DNA from: an uncultured Akkermansia sp.
GTDB taxonomy: Bacteria; Verrucomicrobiota; Verrucomicrobiia; Verrucomicrobiales; Akkermansiaceae
Direction: 5' to 3'
Assembly: GCA_904501975.1 (NCBI GenBank)
Contig: CAJGCZ010000050.1
Span: 1-12,226 of the forward strand
DNA length: 12,226 nt
Each line of letters begins with the position of its first letter. Within the stretch, counting starts at the first letter, position 1. Made by a program: the position numbers and the translations under genes. This document shows positions 1 to 5,746 of this stretch, piece after piece. Under the pieces are notes generated by a model. It did no database searches, was not told the origin of the DNA, and saw only the letters and a list, made by a program, of their open reading frames with translations.

Positions 1-110
1 CGCAGGTGCGTTCTTCACTACAGCGCAAGCTGTTCTTCACCATCTGCCGCAGGCAGATTCTTCACCATGCCCAACGGGCATTCTTCACCACGGCGGCAGC
101 CGTTCCTTCT
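1..110. repeat. Hairpin array punctuated by TTCTTCACC
   Basis: At least four perfect small hairpins lie in a row. The stems are ACAGC/GCTGT (20-24 with 29-33, loop GCAA), ATCTGCC/GGCAGAT (42-48 with 52-58, loop GCA), ATGCCC/GGGCAT (67-72 with 76-81, loop AAC) and ACGGC/GCCGT (90-94 with 99-103, loop GGCA). A fifth, CGCA/TGCG, is cut by the window edge. The stem sequences differ but the base pairing is kept. Hairpins are separated by the motif TTCTTCAC(C), which starts at 11, 33, 58 and 81; its first T closes the preceding stem in three cases and the last element degenerates to TCCTTCTCC. The spacing is 22-25 bp. No gene is present. The role is unknown; this could be a dispersed structured repeat family or part of a transcribed RNA. 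The array may extend left of the window. Confidence 0.8.
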
Positions 111-120
111 CCCAAATACC

Positions 121-251
121 GCGAGCGCAGCGAGCCGAATTCTGAGCCCCGGTTGAGGGGCGCCATAAAATAGACCGGGGTGGAGCCGCGTTAGCGGCGG
201 AACCCCGGGTTAGACACCCATCAATTGGAACCCCAGAGGGGTGGCATAAAG
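121..251 (+). repeat. Multi-hairpin repeat, left copy of an inverted pair
   Basis: This is one copy of a ~130-bp structured repeat whose second copy lies inverted at 320-472. In order it holds GAGCGCAGCGAGC next to GAATTC (123-142); a GCCCC/GGGGC hairpin (146-150 with 157-161); a two-tier hairpin CCGGGGT/ACCCCGG (175-181 with 202-208) enclosing GCCGC-GTTA-GCGGC (185-198); and ACCCC-AGA-GGGGT (230-242) followed by GGCATAA. The architecture, GC-rich nested palindromes in short AT-rich linkers, is like REP/BIME-type repeats mobilised in trans by IS200-like REP-associated transposases in other bacteria. No transposase is present here, so that link is inference. Confidence 0.75.
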
Positions 252-319
252 GGTGGTATTATATTGCAGGTCTTTCATTATTCGTGTTTTATCAATAAAT
301 AGCATAAATATTGAAGCCA

Positions 320-472
320 CGCATTATGCCACCCCTAACGGGGTTCCAAAATATTTTTTCATCTTACCCGGGGTTACGCTGCTGCGCAGCTCCACCCCGG
401 GCTACCATATACCGCCCCTGGCCGGGGCTCTCGAATTCCGTTCGCTGCGCTCACATTAATGCGCCCCTCAAA
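320..472 (-). repeat. Multi-hairpin repeat, right (inverted) copy
   Basis: Read on the minus strand this repeats the order of the left copy: TTGAGGGGCGC, GAGCGCAGCGAAC, GAATTC (433-438), a GCCCC/GGGGC hairpin (414-418 with 424-428), a two-tier hairpin CCCGGGGT/ACCCCGGG (367-374 with 394-401) enclosing GCTGC-TGC-GCAGC (378-390), and ACCCC-TAAC-GGGGT (331-344) next to GGCATAAT. Loops and linkers have diverged from the left copy while all three hairpins remain paired. The AT-rich centre 252-319 between the copies holds no gene or recognisable signal. From 473 to 532 nothing is recognisable. Confidence 0.75.
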
Positions 473-532
473 TTGCTGTTTTGTGGTCATACAAGAGGTT
501 CGGGCGCTCGGCTCAACTCGAATCTGCACCCC

Positions 533-565
533 AAAAAAAGAGCCCCATCCCGAAGGATGGAGCCC
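533..565 (-). terminator. Intrinsic terminator of the PEP-CTERM gene
   Basis: On the minus strand an 11-bp stem (565-555 with 550-540, two G-U pairs) closed by a TTCG tetraloop is followed at once by seven T (539-533). This is a textbook Rho-independent terminator 125 bp after the stop codon at 690. It marks the end of the surface-protein transcript and separates it from the repeat cluster to the left. Confidence 0.85.
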
Positions 566-600
566 TGTACATAACAAATGAAATTATGTTTTACCCATGG

Positions 601-636
601 ACTGCACTCGCGTTGCCGTTGAAACCCAAGTGCAGT
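601..636 (-). other. Stem-loop in the 3' untranslated region
   Basis: ACTGCACT (601-608) and AGTGCAGT (629-636) form a perfect 8-bp inverted repeat around a 20-nt loop, between the stop codon and the terminator. No T run follows on the minus strand. A second, 6-bp inverted repeat (CTATGG/CCATAG, 655-660 with 671-676) sits between it and the stop. It could be a 3'-UTR stabilising structure or a protein-binding dyad; the sequence does not tell which. Confidence 0.4.
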
Positions 637-689
637 TTTGAGAATGACCAGCATCTATGGTTTGGGTGCTCCATAGCGCTGTGTTTGCC

Positions 690-2660
690 TTACTTGCGGC
701 GGCGACGCATAGCCAAGCCTGCAAGGGCAAGCAGAGAAAGCGTGGCTGTAGTAGGCTCGGGGATGATGGTTGTAATCACCACGCCGGTGCCGTCTTCCGT
801 GCCGTCCACCTTGGCCGTTATGTCGTTGGTGCCGTCCGTAAAGTTGACGGTAATGCCCTTCAAGTCCGTTGTAACGTCTTGCGTTTCAAACAGAGTTACG
901 GGGTCAGAGGAACCATCCTTAAGTCCGGACAAAGTCTCCTCGCTCACCAATACCTCGATGACCGTATTGGTCAAGTTAAGCTCTGCACCTTGTGTCAGCG
1001 TCAGTTTGGCGTTCTCTTCAAAGATGATGGTGCCACCATTCAATGTGAGTGTGCCGGTTGTGCTATCGGAATTCACGACGATGCTGCCGCTGTTCAGGGT
1101 AATATCTGCCAGCACACCATCGTTCAACGTCAGCGTACCGCCATCCACCAAAATGCTGCTATCTGTGGTGCCGTAGTTTACGAACTCTCCACCGGCAATG
1201 GTGATGAGCAATGCTTCGGAATCTGCTAACGTGGAGATATCGTCCTCGGCAAATGTAGCCTGAGAGGGTGCCATGCCGATGGTGCCGTGGTTTTCCAATA
1301 CGCCGCCGGTCACGGTGATAACACCCGTGCCACTCATGGTGCCATACACCTTTGCATTGTTGCCCTCGCCGGTGGTAATATTCAGCTGACCGTCTACCAC
1401 CAAATGAGCCTTTTCACCAACGTTGACGGAATCGGCAACAATCGTTGCGTTCTCCTTAATGTTGATTTCACCTGCGCCTTCCTGATTGATTTGGTAGGTG
1501 GTGTTTACGCTTTCAAACGATGTCTTGCTTGCGTTGGTGTCAACTTTGTCTAATGCGTAATCGGTGGGCAATGTACCGGTTAATTCGGTGTCATGACCGC
1601 CACCGATAGTGATGGTGCCGTTACCCGTTTGATTCAAAGAGATAGTGCTCTCTTTCTTAAAATTGCTGCCATAGGCAAGGTGAATCAACCCTTCTCCGCT
1701 TTGGTTGAACTCAATGCTATGGACATTCTTTGAACTGGTGCTTTCCAGTCTGCCAATAACCAATGTGGAATTTGCGCTTTGGTCAAATTTTGTAGATCCC
1801 GCGCCCTGTAAGAAAACAGTATCTCGCAACACCGTAGTTCCGTCATTGCCTTTCTGCGTAATGGTTGCACCGGCCTTCAGGTTCATAGCACCATATACGT
1901 TCATGGTGCCTCCTGTTTGCGTCATCGAGAAACTACTGTTGCCGAAAACGGTCATGAGGCTTCGATTACTATCAATGCCCGTTATATCATCACCGGCATA
2001 TCCGAAGGAAAGAGAACCACCGCTGATAGTCAGGCTGTTTTGGATATATGAATACGCTGAAGAACCACTGTAGGAGCCTTTGTTACAGCCTGGTGTGCTG
2101 GTTGATACTGCGCCTCCATTTACAACCAAATCATTAGCTGTAATTCTTGTTGCTGAAAGACTGCCTCCGTTGACGGTAATTATCTTGGCCTCAATTCCCT
2201 TGTAATTAGGCGGAAAATCACTAAACATGCCTCCCAATACAACCTTACCATTGCCTTGCACTGTAAGGTTGCCATGAACCTGCAACTCTGGTGTTACAAC
2301 AGACTCTGTTGGTGTCACCCACTCCCAGTTATCAACGAAAGAGCCAACATTATCTACATAGCCTTGGGATTCGTCAGTACTGCCGACGACTAAATCACCG
2401 TACCAATTATAATGCACTGTATCATATCCTTTATAATAAAACACATCAAGATAAGTGTTGCCATTATTGTCTTGTTGGACTTTATGGACGTCAGTATCAT
2501 TAAGGTTTGTATTATACTGCTTATTGTTGGGATACGGTATCCCTGTAGACGGCATTCCCGTAGAAGGATCCCATTTTACAGGCCCATCTGCAGCCATTGC
2601 AGGCATGGCGAGAGCGGTCATTACAGCTGCACAAAGCAGCTTAGGTAAACGTAATTTCAT
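690..2660 (-). CDS. Secreted beta-rich surface protein with PEP-CTERM sorting signal
   Basis: A 656-residue exported protein. The chosen ATG (2658-2660) gives a clean signal peptide, MKLRLPKLLCAAVMTALA followed by MPAMA, with cleavage likely before ADGP. An in-frame GTG at 2691-2693 would add 11 polar residues in front of the signal peptide and is less likely. The body is rich in Gly, Asn, Thr and Ser, with many short beta-strand-and-turn segments (for example GGTLTLNDG, LTLNGGTIIF, NGSGSL-like turns), as in right-handed beta-helix or autotransporter-like passengers. The last residues carry PEP (about 634-636), a hydrophobic stretch and RRRRK. This is the PEP-CTERM signal, which in known systems is recognised by an exosortase that cleaves it and attaches the protein to the cell surface. 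No beta-barrel domain is present. It is transcribed alone, ends at the terminator at 533-565 and is divergent from the 3026 gene. The ligand or role is unknown. Sequence variability between strains would be typical of such proteins. Confidence 0.9.
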   Translation of the reverse strand: MKLRLPKLLCAAVMTALAMPAMAADGPVKWDPSTGMPSTGIPYPNNKQYNTNLNDTDVHKVQQDNNGNTYLDVFYYKGYDTVHYNWYGDLVVGSTDESQGYVDNVGSFVDNWEWVTPTESVVTPELQVHGNLTVQGNGKVVLGGMFSDFPPNYKGIEAKIITVNGGSLSATRITANDLVVNGGAVSTSTPGCNKGSYSGSSAYSYIQNSLTISGGSLSFGYAGDDITGIDSNRSLMTVFGNSSFSMTQTGGTMNVYGAMNLKAGATITQKGNDGTTVLRDTVFLQGAGSTKFDQSANSTLVIGRLESTSSKNVHSIEFNQSGEGLIHLAYGSNFKKESTISLNQTGNGTITIGGGHDTELTGTLPTDYALDKVDTNASKTSFESVNTTYQINQEGAGEINIKENATIVADSVNVGEKAHLVVDGQLNITTGEGNNAKVYGTMSGTGVITVTGGVLENHGTIGMAPSQATFAEDDISTLADSEALLITIAGGEFVNYGTTDSSILVDGGTLTLNDGVLADITLNSGSIVVNSDSTTGTLTLNGGTIIFEENAKLTLTQGAELNLTNTVIEVLVSEETLSGLKDGSSDPVTLFETQDVTTDLKGITVNFTDGTNDITAKVDGTEDGTGVVITTIIPEPTTATLSLLALAGLAMRRRRK

Positions 2661-2695
2661 TGTTGTGTCGTTGTTATTTGTTCTTTCATCCACAT
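2657..2695 (-). CDS. Possible 12-codon leader peptide overlapping the surface-protein start
   Basis: On the minus strand ATG at 2695-2693 opens a short frame, MWMKEQITTTQQ, whose TGA (2659-2657) overlaps the surface-protein ATG as ATGA. The Shine-Dalgarno-like AGGGAG lies 4 nt upstream of its ATG, while the main start has only A/C-rich sequence upstream. This is the arrangement of translational coupling. A frame this short can occur by chance, and no homologue can be judged by eye. Confidence 0.25.
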   Translation of the reverse strand: MWMKEQITTTQQ

Positions 2696-2726
2696 AGTAC
2701 TCCCTAAGGAGGGTGAACCTGAGGAA

Positions 2727-2755
2727 AGTCTATCTCTTTTTTAAGGAGATGACAA
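2727..2755 (-). promoter_or_regulatory. Candidate sigma-70-type promoter of the PEP-CTERM gene
   Basis: On the minus strand TTGTCA (2755-2750), 17 bp, then TAGACT (2732-2727) resembles a -35/-10 pair with five of six and four of six consensus bases. The -35 lies inside the left arm of the 23-bp inverted repeat, so a protein bound to that arm would cover the promoter. The transcript would start near 2720 and have a ~60-nt leader containing the small ORF. Verrucomicrobial promoter consensus is not well enough known to be firm. Confidence 0.3.
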
Positions 2756-2894
2756 CGTTGTGTCTAACAGTCAAAGGTTTGCAAGGTTTTGTTGTTTTGT
2801 TTGCAGGTTAAATCCTACACGTTTAATATTAATTAAAATCTTGATGATGAGTATTTTCTGAAACTTTTTGCTTGTCATCTCCTTAAAAAAGAGA
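2733..2894. repeat. Perfect 23-bp inverted repeat around 116 bp in the divergent intergenic region
   Basis: The arms are 2733-2755 and 2872-2894. They are exact reverse complements, reading TCTC, six T, AAGGAGATGACAA on the plus strand at left; similarity stops abruptly on both sides. The 116-bp interior is AT-rich and holds no convincing gene. It contains a weak promoter-like pair on the plus strand (TTGCAG 2801-2806, 17 bp, TAATAT 2824-2829). Possible meanings are an invertible promoter segment, paired operators for the two divergent genes, or a miniature inserted element. No obvious target duplication flanks the arms. The rest of the divergent region, 2661-2732 and 2895-3025, shows only the signals listed separately and a weak TTGCAC-17-CATAAA pair at 2895-2923 pointing to the 3026 gene. 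Confidence 0.85.
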
Positions 2895-3025
2895 TTGCAC
2901 AAAATGCAAAAAAACATCATAAACAGCTTTCACCCCGAGCTTTCAGTGGTTCGTTCAATTCGGCGAGCGGACACCAATCTCTGACGGTTATTACAAAGAA
3001 TGCCGTTTTGCGGTGTCTATGACGT

Positions 3026-4249
3026 ATGGACGAAGACTCTCCCCGCACACAGAAAACACTTTTGGGTGAATTGTTTCGCTACCTGTGGGCATACACAGGC
3101 ACCTTGTCCACCCTAGCGCTCTTTATCGGCGTTATGGGAATGGGGCTCTATCATCTTGTGGTTAAGGACGAGGCGCAAACATATCTACCCCCCGGCATGG
3201 TGAGGGCTTTTACAGGCGTGTTCAACAGCGCCGGGCCGGAGCCTCCCCGCGGCATCGGCGCGTTGGAGGCCGTACCCGGCGGCGGGCAATCATGCATTCA
3301 TTTTGAATACAACGAGTCCGGCCAACCGCAACGCATTGTTTGTGTGGGGGCAGATGGGCAGGTGCGCCTGCTGCCCGGCAGCAACGTGGCCGAGCAGCGT
3401 ATTAGCTACGATACTGCGGGGCGCGTTATCGCCAAACGTAATTATGATGCACAAGGCAACCCCGCGCCGGATGCCCACGGCGTGGCCGCGCGTGAGTTTA
3501 GCTACGATTCCGCCGGACGCTTAATCAACACTGTGGCCTTGGGGGCCAATGGTAAAAAGGTGGTACCCCGCATGCCCGGCTATGCAGAACAACAGATAAG
3601 CTACGACTCCCAAGGCCGCCCCGTCGAAATTCGCCACCTCGATGGGCAGGGGAAAGACATGGCAACCGCCTCCGGAGAGCACCGCATACGCTACCGTTAC
3701 GACGATGCTCACGGAGTGGCAGAACGCATGAACAGCAAAGACGGTAAACCGGTCAATAATATACACGGCATTGCCACAGAGCGGGTGCATTCTACCCAAG
3801 ATGGCTTGGTAACGCATAAACAATGGTATGCGGCGGATGGCTCCCGTGCACGGCATCCGCAAAGCGGCGCCGCCGCTGAGCTCTGCGTCGTTTCCCCCTC
3901 GCAGCAGTTGCGTAGCACGCGCCATTGCGAGGCAGATGACAGCATGCAGGTGCAAGGGCGCCATTGCACAGAACACGTGTTGCGCACCAATCAGCACCAA
4001 CAACCTGAGTGGGAATGTTTTAACGACCCCGACGGCTCCCCGTGCCTGAACCCCCAACTAGGGTATGCAGAACATGCTTGGGAGTACAACGGTGCCGGTA
4101 AGCTGCAACGCGAATACTTTTGGGATGAGCAGGGCAATCCCGCCCCCTGCTACGAAAAACGCTACCACAACAGCGATACCTCGTGCCACGAAATATCGCT
4201 GCATACAGATGGCTCCACGGCTATTCGCCGCTGCGATGCGGAGCCGTAA
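3026..4249 (+). CDS. Membrane-anchored protein of YD-like (RHS-type) repeats
   Basis: A 407-residue protein with a short cytoplasmic N-terminus, one hydrophobic segment (about residues 24-46) without a signal-peptidase site, and a large extracytoplasmic part. From residue 93 a ~32-residue unit recurs nine times (starts near 93, 126, 158, 191, 223, 254, 287, 319 and 352), plus a partial tenth. The best units read [IF]-x-Y-[DN]-x-x-G-[RQ] and, later, a D-x-x-G-[NK]-P turn and G-[VYI]-A. This is the pattern of YD/RHS repeats, which in larger proteins form a beta shell or bind carbohydrate. Units 6-8 have lost the YD residues, but the spacing is kept and cysteines appear there (287, 301, 314, 331, 340). 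There is no RHS core, protease motif or toxin tip, so this is not a full RHS toxin. The start has no Shine-Dalgarno sequence. The gene is convergent with the next one, 21 bp away, with no visible terminator. Confidence 0.8.
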   Translation: MDEDSPRTQKTLLGELFRYLWAYTGTLSTLALFIGVMGMGLYHLVVKDEAQTYLPPGMVRAFTGVFNSAGPEPPRGIGALEAVPGGGQSCIHFEYNESGQPQRIVCVGADGQVRLLPGSNVAEQRISYDTAGRVIAKRNYDAQGNPAPDAHGVAAREFSYDSAGRLINTVALGANGKKVVPRMPGYAEQQISYDSQGRPVEIRHLDGQGKDMATASGEHRIRYRYDDAHGVAERMNSKDGKPVNNIHGIATERVHSTQDGLVTHKQWYAADGSRARHPQSGAAAELCVVSPSQQLRSTRHCEADDSMQVQGRHCTEHVLRTNQHQQPEWECFNDPDGSPCLNPQLGYAEHAWEYNGAGKLQREYFWDEQGNPAPCYEKRYHNSDTSCHEISLHTDGSTAIRRCDAEP

Positions 4250-4270
4250 AAATCAATCCCGCCAATGAAA

Positions 4271-4549
4271 TTAATTGTCGAGATTTAAATTCTCCACAGG
4301 AACATCACCGGATAGGAGCTGGGGCATCTCTTCCGTTTGCTCCTTAGGGTCAGTTTCCTCGGTCGGTAGTTTTTCATCCCTGTTTATTTGCCCCTTATTA
4401 TCTTGTTCGGAGGCGTCGTCATGGGGCGGATTGGGATTGGGCACGCTACCGCCAAGCGTTTGTTTATTGCAGCCGGAGACAACTCCGCCCAGCAGAGCGA
4501 TTGCGGCGGGAATGAGTCGCTGGTATTTCAAAACGGGTTGAATTCTCAT
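4271..4549 (-). CDS. Small acidic lipoprotein
   Basis: A 92-residue protein. The ATG at 4547-4549 is chosen because it begins a lipoprotein signal peptide ending in the lipobox V-S-G-C (Cys27) and lies 2 bp after the upstream stop; an in-frame ATG at 4585 would overlap the preceding gene by 34 bp. After the cysteine the chain is short, hydrophilic and very acidic, with Pro, Glu, Asp and Asn dominating and no cysteine or aromatic core, so it is probably disordered and tethered to a membrane. It is the last gene of the minus-strand cluster. I recognise no family. It may serve as a flexible accessory to the ankyrin protein encoded just before it. Confidence 0.7.
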   Translation of the reverse strand: MRIQPVLKYQRLIPAAIALLGGVVSGCNKQTLGGSVPNPNPPHDDASEQDNKGQINRDEKLPTEETDPKEQTEEMPQLLSGDVPVENLNLDN

Positions 4550-4551
4550 GG

Positions 4552-5721
4552 TTATTTTGTGTTGTTTGATTTGAGTTGTTTCCAATACGTTCTAGCTTCG
4601 TACAGCTCGTGCTGCACTGTATCAACAAACTCTTTTTCAGAGAGTTTGGCGTTAATGGCCCAGGTCATCATGCGTCCCATGTGGCTGAGCACATGCACCC
4701 CAAAGGGATGCTTTTGGTGAGTGGTGACAAAACGATACAGGGTTTGCGCGGCATGCGCGGCTTCTGCGTCGTGGGGCGGTATATCGGCTGAGTGGGCGTT
4801 GATGTCCTTGCAGGCAAAAGCGGTTTCCAGCCACTTACCGGCAGCGGCGGCCGCTTGTTCCGGTGTCTCTTTAGGCGCAACATGGGCGCGCGCCTGTCGT
4901 AGCACCTTGGCAATAGTCGCTGCGTTGGCCCCGCCGATGCAGGCATCCACCGTGGCCCCTTTGTTGGTAACGGCTTCGGTATCAGCCCCGTGGTTCACGA
5001 GCCACTGCACCAGTTCCGTGTGGCTTAATCCGCAGGCATAGTGCAGCGCCGTGTTCCCTTTGGTTTCCGGCGTGGTCCAATTCGGGTCGTGCAGCACCTG
5101 AATTTGAGGAAGCAGCATCAGGAGCCGCTTTTGATACAGCTTCTCCGTGGCTGATTTGTATGTTCGCTCCTCCAGTTCCATCAGCAACTCACTCAATCCG
5201 TCGTCAAGAAGCTGCGGATCTCCCTCGCATTCATCGAGAGTCGGAAGGCTGATGGGCTCAACAGAGACCGCATTTTTCTGCATCGTGAAGGTAACATGGC
5301 GCATGTGGTGCGTCAACCCGTTTTCATGGAGATAAACGTATGCTCTGCCGGATTCGTTGTCCGTGAATGTCAATACCACCAAGGTGCTGAAATCCTTGTT
5401 TTCTACCTTCACATACGCCTCGCCGCTGTCTGCATTCGGACTGTAACTTACAAGGATATCCGGCCATTGCTGATGGGCGTTATTATGCGGGTGCGCGGCG
5501 GTATATTGGTTGCCCTCGTTTGCCGGGAACTCCAAGCGCAGCGGTGTGCGCGGCATGTCATTCCAGTAACCGCCGGGCTCGTTGTGCATCTCTGTGCTGC
5601 ACTGCTGCGCTTGGTATAAATCCACACAAATCGTGTAGCCTGCCGCAGAGGGCGGGGGCGTTGCCGCGGCCTGCACGTGTGGTGCCACACAGAAGATGAG
5701 CGATAGGGGCAATGATTTCAT
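4552..5721 (-). CDS. Exported ankyrin-repeat protein
   Basis: A 389-residue protein. The ATG at 5719-5721 is chosen for its signal peptide, MKSLPLSLIFCVAPHVQA, with cleavage likely after QA; the frame is open 24 codons further but that part is hydrophilic and overlaps the preceding gene. Residues ~28-170 form an unrecognised beta-rich region with many His and Tyr. Residues ~215-280 hold one clear ankyrin unit (KGNTALHYACGLSHTELVQW, then LVNHGADTEAV) followed by a weaker one (NKGATVDACIGGANAATIAKVL). The C-terminal ~110 residues are helical. Ankyrin repeats bind proteins, and one exported outside the cytoplasm suggests an envelope scaffold or a factor acting on other cells. It sits 25 bp after the TMEM43-family gene and 2 bp before the small lipoprotein, so the three are probably co-translated. 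No catalytic motif is seen. Confidence 0.8.
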   Translation of the reverse strand: MKSLPLSLIFCVAPHVQAAATPPPSAAGYTICVDLYQAQQCSTEMHNEPGGYWNDMPRTPLRLEFPANEGNQYTAAHPHNNAHQQWPDILVSYSPNADSGEAYVKVENKDFSTLVVLTFTDNESGRAYVYLHENGLTHHMRHVTFTMQKNAVSVEPISLPTLDECEGDPQLLDDGLSELLMELEERTYKSATEKLYQKRLLMLLPQIQVLHDPNWTTPETKGNTALHYACGLSHTELVQWLVNHGADTEAVTNKGATVDACIGGANAATIAKVLRQARAHVAPKETPEQAAAAAGKWLETAFACKDINAHSADIPPHDAEAAHAAQTLYRFVTTHQKHPFGVHVLSHMGRMMTWAINAKLSEKEFVDTVQHELYEARTYWKQLKSNNTK

Positions 5722-5746
5722 GGTATCAGCTGCGAATAGGTGTGAT

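Noticed and set aside
1..110. CRISPR-like array from the regular TTCTTCACC repeat
   Set aside because: The repeat is only 9 bp and the spacers are 12-17 bp palindromes, far too short for CRISPR, and no cas gene is in the window.
481..1176. Plus-strand frame of 231 residues opposite the PEP-CTERM gene
   Set aside because: It runs through the terminator and the reverse strand of a clear surface-protein gene; the product is rich in Val/Ser/Pro without domain features.
2771..2878. Minus-strand frame of 35 codons inside the inverted-repeat interior, with AAGGAG directly before its ATG
   Set aside because: The AAGGAG touches the ATG with no spacing, the product is a Lys/Ile/Asn-rich low-complexity string typical of AT-rich DNA, and the SD-like motif belongs to both arms of the inverted repeat.
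3521..4057. Minus-strand frame of 178 residues inside the YD-repeat gene
   Set aside because: It mirrors the repeat protein, whose regular ~32-residue period shows the plus frame is the real one.
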